In this document: positions 1-10,262 of the stretch, one piece after another
Numbering within the stretch: the first letter of the stretch is position 1
Layout of the letters: every line of letters begins with the position of its first letter
Assembly (NCBI GenBank): GCA_003586115.2
Contig: QVOM02000029.1
Location: 27,883,556 to 27,947,555 of the forward strand
Source of the DNA: Salvator merianae
Taxonomy: Eukaryota; Chordata; Lepidosauria; Squamata; Teiidae
Direction: 5' to 3'
Length of the DNA stretch: 64,000 nucleotides
Program-made: the position numbers and the translations under genes
The notes under the pieces: generated by a model
What the model was told of the DNA's origin: nothing
Databases searched by the model: none
Seen by the model: only the letters and a program-made list of their open reading frames with translations

Positions 1-1409
1 CCTACACAATTTTGGACATAGACACAGGGCAAAAGCAATGTGCTTTTGCTCCACTGCCCAGATGTTCAGAAACTTGATATGATCTTCCTGTTGCATCTTC
101 AGTGTCCACCTACCATCTTGAACCCAGAGGTCCTTTCAGATTTTTTTTTTTTTTAAATAACTGTCGATATAATGTGGAACCACCTAGAAAACATGCTAAT
201 GGATTCTTGGTGTCTTGGCTGTGCACATGCTTACCTGGCATCTGTACAGCCCATAAGTTTCCACCCTGAGTCTAGGGCTGTGTTCACATGCAGTTAAAAG
301 GAGGGAGGGAGGGAGGAAGGAAGACCTCAAAGGCAGCTCTGATGTGATTCAGAGGTGGTATTGTTACATGCCAGTGTGTCCATTCCATCTTCAATGCACA
401 TTGAAGGGCAGAAAACACATTTCCAAAGAGCATTAGAGGTGGATTGGAGGTAGGATGAGAACACTAGCTGCCACATGTTTCACCTTTGAGATGCTTTCAA
501 GCTATTTTCTTTTGCTTCATGTTAGCATAGACATAGCCAGGAAGGCTGCACGAATCAGAAGTAGTTAGGGGACCATTTCAGGTGGGTGACGGAGCGGCAC
601 AAGACTCAGGTTGAAAGCCTTACTTGATTCTTGGCAAACCACATCTCTGGATCCTCATTTCACTGCCGCTGCACTTCCAGAAGCAATCCTGCAGCCTCTA
701 ATGCATTTGATATTGATAATATATTGTTTTAAACACAGTAGCCCTATAGAAGGTTTAAAAATAGGGTTAGCTATTGATACGGCTATTGATACATATACAT
801 ATAGCAAGTCAAAATATTTTTTGGTGTGGATTAACAAGTTACATCATCATGAAGCTTATTGTTTTAAATTTGATTCTCAGCAGTCCATTTCATGCCTGCT
901 ATAGTTCCCATGCTTTGTAGACATGGAAACAGAATGTTAAAGAAAACATTTAATAAAATGCTTTGAATGGAAAATCTCTTTTAAAACTTGTGAAAACAAA
1001 GATCTTAATGAATAATGAGTGAAATATCAACTAATGGAGAACACAGTGGCCATGTGAAGAATGCAACATATAAATAACAGACACCTTCTGTTTTTATTTT
1101 TTAAAATTTTTTTTTTAATTTCTAAATATAAAACTATCATACAGCAAAACAAAGATAATTAAAAGAAAAATATATAAAGTAAAGAAAGTGAACAGTCAAC
1201 TCTTCTTTTATGATGACCATAAGTTACAGTTCAATATTAGCTCTTCTATTATTTTACAGTCTTTAAAACTTATGGTCAGTAAGTTCTTCTCTGTGTTTTG
1301 TAGAACATTTATAAAGAATTGCCAACTCTTTACAACCATCTTATCCTTTGGTAAACATGTCAACTTGACCATCTCTTCCAGTTCTACCATGACAGAGACT
1401 TTTTGGGGC
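1..1409. other. No gene recognised; unassigned AT-rich DNA
   Basis: Neither strand has a frame longer than about 100 codons or any protein motif. The stretch holds short low-complexity patches: a T run near 140, a GGAG/GGAA purine run near 300-325 and an A/T-rich zone at about 1090-1180. The short frames here look like chance openings in AT-rich sequence. Confidence 0.6.
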
Positions 1410-1616
1410 AGCCTATGATCATGGTGGATGAACTGGCTGTAACAATTTTTCTAGGTTGGAGAGACAGATAGGTTGCCTTTAAAGGCCATTTGTAGGGAGT
1501 TGTGAGCAGGTGAGGGTTTCACTCTTGACTTCTGCTTGATATGTGACACGGATGATGGACTAGATGGGTTGTGGCCTGATCCAGCAGGGCTCTTCTTACA
1601 TTCTCTTATGTTCTTA
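1410..1616 (+). mobile_element. 3' tail of a second CR1-like LINE family (family 2)
   Basis: The sequence has the same 3' untranslated tail as the copies ending near 13398, 16440 and 54595. It includes the block GGACTAGATGGG, then GATCCAGCAGGGCTC and a terminal TTATGTTCTTA motif. Only the non-coding 3' end remains, as expected of a severely 5'-truncated LINE insertion. The left boundary is approximate. The large minus-strand CR1 begins immediately to its right, so one element inserted at or next to the other's tail. Confidence 0.7.
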
Positions 1617-1697
1617 ATAAATAAAATCATAGAATCATAGAGTTGGAAGGGACCTCCAGGGTCATCGAGTCCAACCCCCTGCTCAATGCAGGATTCA

Positions 1698-4628
1698 CTA
1701 AAGCATCCCAGACAGATATCTGTCCAGTCTTTCCTTGAAGATCTCCAGTGAAGGAGAGCCCATCACCTCCTGTGGCAACCTGTTCCAGTAACTGATTGCC
1801 CTTACGGTCAGAAAGTTTTTCCTAATATCTAGCCTGTATCTACTCCCTTGAAGTTTCATCCCATTGTTTCTAGTCCTTCCTTCTTGCACAACTGAGAATA
1901 GGGCCAATCCTTCTGCACTGTGACAGCCCTTCAGATACTTGAAAACAGCTATCATGTCTCCTCTCAGTCTTCTCTTCTGCAGGCTAAACATTCCTAGGTC
2001 CTTTAACTGTTCCTCGTAGGACATGGTTTGCAGACCACTCATCATTTTGGTCACCCTTCTCTGAACTTGTTCCAGTTTGTCAATGTCTTTTTTAAACTGA
2101 GGTGCCCAGAACTGGACACAATACTCCAGATGAGGTCTGACCAAGGAAGAGTAAAGTGGGACAATTACTTCTTGTGATCTAGACTCTATACTCCTCTTGA
2201 TACAGCCCAGGATGGTATTTGCCTTTTTTGCAGCTGCATCACACTGTTGACTCATGTTTAATCTATGATCTACTAGTACACCCAGATCCTTTTTACATGT
2301 GCTGCTGCTCAGCGAGATTCCCCCCATTCTGTTATGGATATTCTCGTTTTTCTTACCCAGATGTAAAACTTTGCATTTTTCCCTGTTAAATGTCATTCTG
2401 TTAGTTTCAGCCCACTGTTCAAGCTTGTCCAAATCCTTTTGAATCCTCTCCTTCTCCTCCCTAGTGTTAGCAACCCCTCCTAGCTTTGTGTCGTCTGCAA
2501 ATTTGATCAGCGTCCCCTCGACACCTTCATCCAGATCGTTTATAAAAATGTTGAACAGCAATGGGCCCAAGACAGAGCCTTGCGGTACCCCACTCGAGAC
2601 AGTCTTCCAATCGGATGTGAAGCCATTTATGACCACTCTTTGAGTACGATCACTAAGACAGTTATGAATCCACCTAACAGTTGTCCTGTCAATCCCATAT
2701 TTGATCATTTTTTCAATAAGTATAGTGTGAGACACCTTGTCAAATGCTTTGCTAAAGTCAAGATATACTATGTCCACAGCCTTTCCTTGATCGATCCATC
2801 CAGTAATTTTGTCATAAAAGGAAATGAGATTAGTCTGGCATGACTTGTTTGTTACAAATCCATGTTGGCTTTGGTTAATTACTGCATTCCCATCCAAGTG
2901 CTCCCATATATGCTGTTTAATGATTTGTTCAAATATCTTGCCCGGTATTGAAGTCAGGCTCACAGGCCTGTAGTTGCCTGGGTCAGCCTTCTTTCCTTTT
3001 TTAAAGATAGGGACAACATTTGCCCTTCTCCAATCTTCTGGGACTTCTCCTGTTTTCCATGAGTTCTCAAATATCACGGAGAGTGGTTCAGCAATTATAT
3101 CAGCTAATTCCTTCAGCACCCTAGGATGTAATTCATCTGTGCCAGGAGACTTGAATACATTTAAGTTTGCTAAGTGTTCCCTCACCTTCTCCTTGTCCAT
3201 ACAGAGCCTTGATTCTCTTATTCCCTCAACAGCACAGTGAAGGCCAACTGATGTTTCATTTCCTTTCTGAGAGAAAACAGATGCAAAATAGGAGTTCAGA
3301 AATTCTGCCTTCTGAATGTCGTTTTTGACCAAATCACCCTTCTCATTTTGTAAAGGTCCTATAGCTTCTTTGACTTTTCTTTTGCTTCTGACATACCCCC
3401 CAAACCCTTTTTTATTGTTTTTGGCCTCTCTTGCAATCCTCAATTGATTTTTAGCTTTAGCCTTTCTGACACTTATCCTGCAGTTCCTGCATATTGCATT
3501 ATATTCTTCTTTTAATATGTCCCCCTCTTTCCATTTTTTAAACATTTCTTTTTTTCTTTTTAGCAAGTTATTAAGTTCAGGGTTCATCCACCCTGGTCTC
3601 TTTAGATGCTTGCCATTCTTTTTTCTTTTAGGAATTGTTAAAGATTGTGCCTCTAGATTCTCCTTTCTCAAAATTTCCCATCCTTCCTGGACATTTCTGT
3701 CCTTTAAGACATCCAGCCAATGGATCCTTCCTACCCTCCTTCTGAGTCCATCAAAATCTGCTCCTCTGAAATCTAACCTTGAAGTCTGAGTCCTCTCAGA
3801 TCTTCCTCCTTTTGTTATCCAAAACTCTATGATAGCATGGTCACTGCCACCCAGGGTCCCAGTCACCCTTACTTCCTCAACCATTTCCTCCCTGTTGGTA
3901 AGGATTAGGTCCAAGATAGCAGACCCCCTTGTTTTTTCCTTCATCCTTTGGAAAATGAAGTTATCTGCCAGAGAGGATAAGAATTTATTGGACCCATGAC
4001 TTTTGCCAGAGAGAGATTCCCAACAAATGTCCGGATAGTTAAAATCTCCCATAATCACTAGGTCGTGTTTCCCTGAGAGCTTGGCCATCTGATGTATAAA
4101 TAGTTCATCCATATATTCTGTTTGTCCAGGGGGTCTATAATAAACTCCTACAACAGTATCCTTCGTGTTGCTCTCTCCTTGTATTTTCACCCAAACGGTT
4201 TCTACAGGGCTTCCATTATCTGAAAGATTAATCTCTGTGGTGGTATATATTTTCCTTGCATACAATGCAACACCTCCTCCCCTTTTATGAAGCCTGTTTT
4301 TTTAAAATAAGTTGTATCCTTCTAGCTCTGTGTTCCAATCATGCGTATTATCCCACCAAGTTTCAGTTATGCCTATGACATCATATTTATTTTCCTGTGC
4401 TAGGATTTCCAGTTCTCCTTGTTTGTTTCCCATGCTTTGCGCATTGGTATAGAAACATTTTAGTTTGCGACAAATGTCTCTTTCAAGCTTGATTCCTTTA
4501 GTTTCCTTCCAAATTGTTTTTCTTTGTTCTTTCCTTTCATTTCTGGTAGCAAGTTCCTTATCTGTATTTATTAGCTGCTTATCTTTCTCTGGACTTTTAC
4601 ATCCCTTCCCCTTTCGCCCTAGTTTAAA
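1698..4628 (-). pseudogene. CR1 ORF2: AP endonuclease plus reverse transcriptase, one nonsense codon
   Basis: This is the LINE replication protein. An APE-type endonuclease nicks the target and the reverse transcriptase copies the RNA there. From 4265 the frame is open for 855 codons. Counting from that codon, the endonuclease motifs are GDFNYPD (73-79) and SDH (141-143). The reverse transcriptase shows motif A YLDFSKAFD (501-509), motif B SGVPQGSVLGP (558-568) and the catalytic FADD (589-592). The same frame continues upstream through YTNAQS and GITETWWD, interrupted only by TAA at 4304-4302. The frame is open back to 4715, overlapping ORF1 in the -1 frame, and its first ATG is at 4433, inside the endonuclease. 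Protein made from downstream of the stop would lack the N-terminal part of the endonuclease. Confidence 0.9.
4619..4628 (-). promoter_or_regulatory. Candidate -1 ribosomal frameshift site at the ORF1/ORF2 junction
   Basis: Read on the minus strand, ORF1 ends GCT TTA AAC TAG. This places the canonical slippery heptamer T TTA AAC in the zero frame directly before the stop. Slipping back one base reads TTT AAA CTA GGG, which is exactly the ORF2 frame. ORF2 has no ATG between its upstream stop (4718-4716) and 4433, so it needs either a frameshift or reinitiation. I could not see a convincing stimulatory stem-loop in the purine-rich sequence just downstream. Confidence 0.5.
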
Positions 4629-5560
4629 GCTCTCCTGATGAGCGCAGCCAGTCTCCTGCCAAATATGTGCTTTCCTGTCTTTGTAAGATGGAGCCCATCT
4701 CTTGCAAGGAGTCCATCATATAAGTAGTTTAGTCCATGGTCTAGAAATCCAAATCCTTGCTGGTAGCACCATCGACGTAGCCAGTTGTTTACCTGTAGAA
4801 TCCTGCTCCATCTTCCTGTTCCACGGCCATTCACTGGGAGGATAGAAGAGAAGACAACTTGCGCTCCCAGTTCCTTCACTTTCCTGCCCAGGTCTTCAAA
4901 GTCTCTGCAGATAGCTTCAAAGTTCCTTCCTGCAGTGTCGTTTGTTTCTACATGTATTAGTAGGAACGGGTAATAGTTTGTAGGACTGAAGAGTCTTGGC
5001 AGCCTCTCGGTTACATCTTTGATTCGTGCACCGGGAAGGCAGCACACTTCTCGTGAGGTCATGTCAGGTCTGCACACAGCTGCCTCTGTTCCCCTCAATA
5101 AGGAATCCCCCACAACTACCACTGTCCTATTCTTCTTCACAGCTTCTCTTCTTTTTTTCGGTTCAAGAGGTTTCATATTGCACACCAAATCTTCCCGAAC
5201 TTCCTGATTATTCTTCTCCGTGAGAGCCTGGTACCGGTTTTCAAGCTGTATAGTTGCTGACTCTCTCCTTATCCTCCTGCTTCTTTTGGTCACATGCCTC
5301 CAGTCCTTAGCTTCCACAGGTTCTCTGATGTTGTCTTCTCCGTGATCAGTTTGAAGTGCTTCTTCCGTTGTATCCGGGAAGCTCTCCTTCTCCCTAATGA
5401 GCTTCAAAGTAGCCACTCTCTCCTCAAGTTCTTGCACTTTCTCTTCCAGCAAAGACACGCGCTTGCATTTGCGGCTGGTGTAATCAGGGTCCTCCTCTGG
5501 TAGAAGTATCATCATATTACACTCCTTGCAGCTAACTACAAAGCTTCGCTCTTTCTCCAT
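4619..5560 (-). CDS. CR1 ORF1 protein with SGNH/GDSL esterase-like domain
   Basis: This intact 313-codon frame lies immediately upstream of ORF2. The start ATG at 5560 has a strong context (AACATGG), and an in-frame TAA lies a short way upstream. Residues 11-32 hold spaced cysteines (CKEC, KCK), followed by a charged probable coiled coil at about 36-60 and a basic linker. Residues 147-313 look like an SGNH hydrolase: VVVVGDSLLRG carries the likely catalytic Ser153, HVETND holds Asn207, and DGLHLT holds Asp288 and His291. Related domains usually have HVGTND, so E205 may affect activity. CR1-clade ORF1 proteins are known to carry such esterase domains and are thought to bind RNA or membranes; the actual function here is inferred. 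Confidence 0.88.
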   Translation of the reverse strand: MEKERSFVVSCKECNMMILLPEEDPDYTSRKCKRVSLLEEKVQELEERVATLKLIREKESFPDTTEEALQTDHGEDNIREPVEAKDWRHVTKRSRRIRRESATIQLENRYQALTEKNNQEVREDLVCNMKPLEPKKRREAVKKNRTVVVVGDSLLRGTEAAVCRPDMTSREVCCLPGARIKDVTERLPRLFSPTNYYPFLLIHVETNDTAGRNFEAICRDFEDLGRKVKELGAQVVFSSILPVNGRGTGRWSRILQVNNWLRRWCYQQGFGFLDHGLNYLYDGLLARDGLHLTKTGKHIFGRRLAALIRRALN

Positions 5561-5949
5561 GTTATCTACAGTTGTTTGGAGTCCTCTTGTAAGATATTAA
5601 ACAGTGCGGAGTACTTTCAATGTTCTTGAACTAAAATTTAATCTTCCTTTTTTCGTTGAATTATTTAAATTGTCACTTTAGGTTAATTATTTTACTCTAC
5701 TAAATTAAACAAAAGGTGGCTATTTATTAAATTATTCAGTTGTTTTAGCTTATTTTTACTTTTCCTTACAATTTAAGTTCTCTTACTTGATACGTTTGGA
5801 CAAAAAAAGAAAAAAGATCTAAAATAGTATTTTATGATAGGATTATGATAGGATATATGTCGGCACGCGGTCCGCTGTTTTTATCAGCTGAAGGGAGTGG
5901 CCAAATATGCTAATTGGCAGGGGTTGTCTGCAGGGCGTTTCCCTGTTCT
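5561..5949 (-). other. Probable 5' untranslated region of the CR1 element
   Basis: This AT-rich stretch lies between the ORF1 start and the 14-bp tandem array and has no coding frame. It contains a short GC-rich patch around 5865-5880. It is assigned to the element because it sits directly upstream of ORF1; no sequence motif proves it. Confidence 0.5.
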
Positions 5950-6033
5950 CTGACCTTGTTTTTCTGACCTTGTTTTTCTGACCTTGTTTTTCTGACCTTG
6001 TTTTTCTGACCTTGTTTTTCTGACCTTGTTTTT
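5950..6033 (-). repeat. Six-copy 14-bp tandem repeat, upstream end of the CR1
   Basis: Six near-perfect copies of CTGACCTTGTTTTT (plus strand) stand head to tail. In the CR1 sense direction each unit reads AAAAACAAGGTCAG. It therefore contains CAAGGTCA, which resembles the extended half-site bound by monomeric orphan nuclear receptors (NR5A/ERR types). The array could be a promoter-type monomer array of the LINE or a simple expansion. A regulatory role is inference only. Confidence 0.8.
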
Positions 6034-6036
6034 CCT

Positions 6037-7202
6037 CCTCTAGGTCACCACTATATGCTCAGGCAGAGCCAAGTATTCTTCTTCCGAATTCCTTTCCAAT
6101 TCCTGGTCTCAGGACAGCAGCCTTTCTCCTCTTGCGAACACCTAGAACCTAGAATATCTTGCTTAAGCCACATGAATCATTTACACTTAAAATGTTTGGA
6201 AAAGTAGGAATGGAAGCAAATATTTCAAGGGGTGTAAGAAGACCTTCAGAAGTTCCTGTGCTTTACAGTGGTAATAATGTCATAATGAACACCTGCCTAA
6301 GAAAATGATGCCTCAGCAGCAAAATTCTACATCTCTGTTCCTTGTCAATATTTTCTGTCCCATTCTATGCAGCAATGTAAATCAGAGAGCAATGCAAATC
6401 CGAGGTTTTCATCACTGACATTTCTGTTTCTAATTCTTATGGAAAGGTATCACTTTACCTATTTTCTCTGTGGGATGTATCTGAAATTGAACATAGTAAC
6501 AATGTTCCATATGAAATGTTTATTATAGTTGACATATAACATGTGCAGTACCCATTCTTGGTAGCTCTCCACCTTCTTTTCCATGGCATGCTAGTTCTGC
6601 TCATTGCTCTTGACTTTATTGTTTATATGAAGAAAAATATGTGTCTGTATTCTTTTTCCTTTCATTAGTGAGTCAAATAGCAGGTTTTGGCAGGCACCGT
6701 TTTAACATAATCTGCTATTGCAGGCTTTTGATTGGAGAATGAGGGCCAATTCACACAACACTCAGCATGCTCACTGATGTGGGTTGGCTAATTTGTCATT
6801 CAACGTATGTGATTGCATTTGCTCACCTTACCCATCAGGAGGAGCGCTTGAACGTTTGGAAACTTTCTCACTTTTCGACTGATGCACAGAAAGAGACACA
6901 CACCACATTAGACGAAGACATTTTCACCAAGGATGCTAAGAAGGTAATTCCACCTGAAGCAAAAATGATCAAGGACCTCAAGAAAGTTTCTAAAGTAAAC
7001 AAACTGTAAATTCACAAACTTATTGTAGACATTTATATAGAAAATTTATCCCTGCAGGTGGAATATTTATCAATCTATTCTGTTTGTGCCTCACTCTATC
7101 ACCTCACGGTACAAACAAATGCCCCAGAATGGAAGAATGGATAAAACAAAATAGTGATGCTTCTCTTTAAGCTCCAAAGGAGGGAAACAAGGGCAGTATC
7201 AA

Positions 7203-7233
<31 letters not shown>

Positions 7234-8350
7234 TCCTGCCCAATATTACAATCTCAGGGCAGTTCATGACAAGATGAACAGCAAAACAAGCAATTAAGAT
7301 ATAATGAAGCATAGGCTCACCACCCTCTAAGGCAGAATTAGATATCAAAAGATGGGGCGAATAAAAATGTTTTTACTAATCTCCAAAATGGCATAGGGAA
7401 AGGGTCCCGGCGTATGTCTGAAGGAAGACTGTTTCATAGTCTGGCGATGACACATAATGGCCAATAATTGGCTCCCTGCACATTTCCATTTTCATTGATT
7501 GTTGTATCTGTGTTTGAGCAGATTCCCATGAATTCATGAACTCAACTGAACTCAAATGTCCTCATACACTGGGTTGTCACTGTGACAGCCTACTAGCCAG
7601 CTTCTGCACAATGGCAGAGACTGCGCAGTAACTGGAGATGGCTGCTCCAACAATTTCCGATTGCTGTGCTGTCAAATGTTCCAGTGGTAGTGTGTGCTCT
7701 GCGTGCCGGCCACTGCTTCTGGCAACAAGAGCATGGAAGTTGAGGAACTCCCATTACCCAGTTAAATGTTTCCAGAAATATTTACAGGTCAAGGGTATAC
7801 AGCAACTTAGTGTCAAATATAGCTGAAACCAGATGCAAAACCTAGCTACCCATGCATCTAGCAAACTGCTTACTACTTTTATAAGAGGGGGAAATGAAAA
7901 AGAAAAAAAGCAGGGAATAACATAAGCAAACAGGATAGGAATGTAGGTAAAAATAATTGAATTGTATCCCCGTTTTACATTTACTTAATTCCATCTCTGG
8001 CGGGGTTGGGTTGCTGCTGGTGTGGTGAAGGAAACTGGATTCTCAGTTTGCTGTAGTATGGATTTCTACCACAACAGCCACACTAGTTCTAAGGTGGCAT
8101 CTACACCAACCACTATAGGGACAACCAAGCCCCAGCATATGGCTGAGGCCCTGAGGCATGACTGCAGGTGGAACTAATTCAAAAAACCCTTCTGGAATCA
8201 AGTGCAGGGACTGCACCTGTGGCTCGAATTGTGCCACAGTTCTGGGTTGCCACGTACAATTTGGGCTGTAGTTTCAGCTCTCAAGTCATTTCTTCTCCCC
8301 TTCATGCATCCACACAGGGGACAGAATGTGACTTCTCCTTCAGAATATTC
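6037..8350. other. No gene recognised; scattered repeat debris
   Basis: I find no convincing gene. An 80-codon plus-strand frame at 6767-7009 has no family I recognise, although its C-terminal half is lysine-rich. A (TTTA)n run at about 7206-7232 leads into sequence resembling a LINE/SINE tail (AATCCTGCCCAATATT, then TCTCAGGGCAG), similar in style to 31672-31745 and 56500-56590. The rest is unassigned. Confidence 0.5.
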
Positions 8351-8690
8351 GGGCCTGTTTGCACTTACATGCTAGTGAGCATCTGCACGCTCACTAGCAC
8401 AGTCTGTCTGCACTCTGCAGCGACCACAGTGTCCAGGGGCACCTTCAGATGCTCCTGAACACTACTAGATGTGGACAGCTAAAATGCTGTCCACAGCTTG
8501 ACCAGGTGAAGCTGGACTGCTCCCAGTCAGCAGTGTTTGCATCTGTTTCTGGGTGTGAACACTGTGAGGCCGTGCCGCGGCATGGCTGCATAGTTGTGCA
8601 CAGCATCCCTGGTCACCATGGCAATGGCTGGATGTTTCCATGGCCACTGTCACAGTGGTTGGGCTGGCATCTGCACTGTGAGACAATGGG
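8351..8690 (+). mobile_element. Non-autonomous DNA transposon, family A (3'-truncated copy)
   Basis: The copy begins with GGGCCTGTTTGCACTTA and shares long internal blocks with the copies at 32563, 34730 and 44411. Examples are CTGTCCACAGCTTGACC, CATAGTTGTGCACAGCATCC and CCATGGCAATGG. The right terminus GTGTGAACAGGCCC seen in other copies is not found. It has no coding capacity. Termini and size suggest a PIF/Harbinger-like MITE, but no transposase is present to prove it. Confidence 0.65.
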
Positions 8691-9004
8691 TAGGGAAGTG
8701 GCTAAAAGTGAAGTGGCCAACAAGGAGTGATCTAGAAAGGGAAAGTTCTTCCTTCTGTTTTCTTCCTGGCCTAGGCCATATAAGACACCCCCAAAATGCA
8801 GACCTTGGGCTTCTCAGGCATTGGGTTCTTATAATAATAATTATAACTGGAGCAATTTAATAAGACTCTCGGTGTATTAGGATGTAAGTATGTTTGAATG
8901 GACTCCTGCAAAAGAAAGAAAGATCAGCCCCCATACAAGACAAACTGATACCCAAAACACGCACAGAGTATATGTTTAGCAGCCAGTGAAATATTATGAA
9001 TCTG

Positions 9005-9215
9005 GACACGTGTAGTGGTTACTGCCTCGCCCTTGATTACTGTGTCTGTAATAGAGCAAAGCAGAAGATTGCCAGTTCAATCCCCAGTCTCTTCCCAGAA
9101 GTGAACAATGGCAAACCACTTCTGTATCTCTGCCAGGAAAACTGCAGTCAACCAGGAGTTGTCTATGATTCAATAGTTCCCAACAACAAAAGAAAAAATA
9201 GCAGGTACACCTGGG
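9005..9215 (+). mobile_element. tRNA-derived SINE
   Basis: The head resembles a tRNA gene, with GTGTAGTGGTTACTG as a possible A box and AGTTCAATCCC as a good B box. The body contains GGCAAACCACTTCTGTATCTC and TGCCAGGAAAAC. The same body occurs in reverse at 32049-32262, which supports a dispersed family. The tail ends in a CAACAACAAAAG-type run. The ends are approximate, and no open frame is expected. Confidence 0.65.
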
Positions 9216-10044
9216 GTTACGTGATAAACTTTAGATCAAGAATGATTTAGAAGCAGAATTTTCAGAGTTCAGAAAATCTGAATATGTGCCACAGACAAAA
9301 GGCTGAGGGGAGAAGGTTGCTCCAAATGTGAAATAAACATGAATTTGGGGATTGAGAGCAGGGATTTGAAACAAGGTCATAATGGCAGCAATATTTTGGT
9401 ATCAGTTGTTAGGGAGCAATTGACTGAAATAACACCTTTCTGCCACAAGCTGACAATTCTGAATAAACATTTAGAAGGGAGATGAAATAAGGAAAAACAT
9501 TATTAACTCAAGATGCAAGCAGGGAATAAATTATAACAGAAGAGCAAAGGAAGGGAGTGCTGTCACAAGATGAACATGATGAGCTTTATACATCAGTAGT
9601 AGTAAAGAAATCTGCAGGAACACACAATCCATCATAATGTGGGTCACAGGAAGGAAAATTATATAAGTAAAACTGACGACAGCACAGATTCCTTCATATG
9701 CATCCCCTAGAGGCAGACAACATAAAGAGAACCTTGGTGCTGCATTGGAACAAACTCCTGATGTTGAAATGGATGACTTCATAATTTTCAGGAAAACCAA
9801 GATCAGACACAGGAAAGCTGGTGGCACCATGCCAGCAATACAGTGTGGCTGGAAGACACGCCCTGGTGCCACGTCAGGCTGCTGCTGGTGTATTTCCCCC
9901 CAAAGCCTGATTAAAGATACTGAAGGAGTTCTCACACTATTTTAAAAGGGCCAACATCTTGCTGGAAACTCTGGCATCTGGTGCACATTGCATTGGCACA
10001 GTATTAGATTGGGCACATGACGTATGCTCTAGGCAATGGATAAA
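9216..10044. other. No gene recognised
   Basis: The longest frame is 134 codons on the minus strand (9531-9935). It has no recognisable domain and an unremarkable, hydrophobic-patchy composition. I see no clear repeat boundaries. Confidence 0.45.
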
Positions 10045-10262
10045 CACTGAACAGTGGCGGCCAGCGGCTTTAAGCCTGGATGTTCAGGCCCTGTACGAAG
10101 TGTGCCATGGCTATTCACGGGGCCTCCAGGCCTGTGTACTGCCTCAGCAGGTTGCCTAGTGACCTGCTGAGGCAGTACGGAGGCCTGGAGGCCCCACAAA
10201 CACACGGGGTCTGAACAACTGGGCTTAAAGCTGCCGGCTGCCGCTGCACCTGAACTGCCTCC
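10045..10262. mobile_element. Palindromic foldback element with a 34-bp arm core
   Basis: The core arms 10119-10152 and 10162-10195 are inverted copies matching at 32 of 34 positions, separated by a 9-nt loop. The symmetry continues outward less perfectly: AGCGGCTTTAAGCC on the left is mirrored by GGGCTTAAAGCTGCCGG on the right, giving arms of about 100 bp. It has no coding frame. This is the structure of a foldback/MITE insertion. I could not identify its target-site duplication, so the outer ends are approximate. Confidence 0.7.

Larger units (their letters stand above)
1617..6036 (-). mobile_element. CR1-type LINE retrotransposon, nearly full length
   Basis: In minus orientation the element runs 5' region (about 6036-5561), ORF1 (5560-4619), ORF2 (from the -1 overlap to 1698), a 3' untranslated region and the CR1-type 3' end. 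That end is made of TATGATTC repeats without a poly(A) tail and appears on the plus strand as ATAGAATCATAGAGTTGGAA near 1628-1650. Most genomic CR1 copies are short 3' fragments (compare 19629-20254), so a copy with both ORFs is unusual. ORF2 carries one nonsense codon, so this copy is probably not autonomous. The 5' boundary is uncertain and may lie as far as about 6135. Confidence 0.9.

Noticed and set aside
2580..3789. Plus-strand frames of 87-90 codons
   Set aside because: They are shadows of CR1 ORF2 on the minus strand.
9531..9935. 134-codon minus frame
   Set aside because: It has no motif, its composition is typical of chance openings, and no flanking splice or promoter context could be supported.
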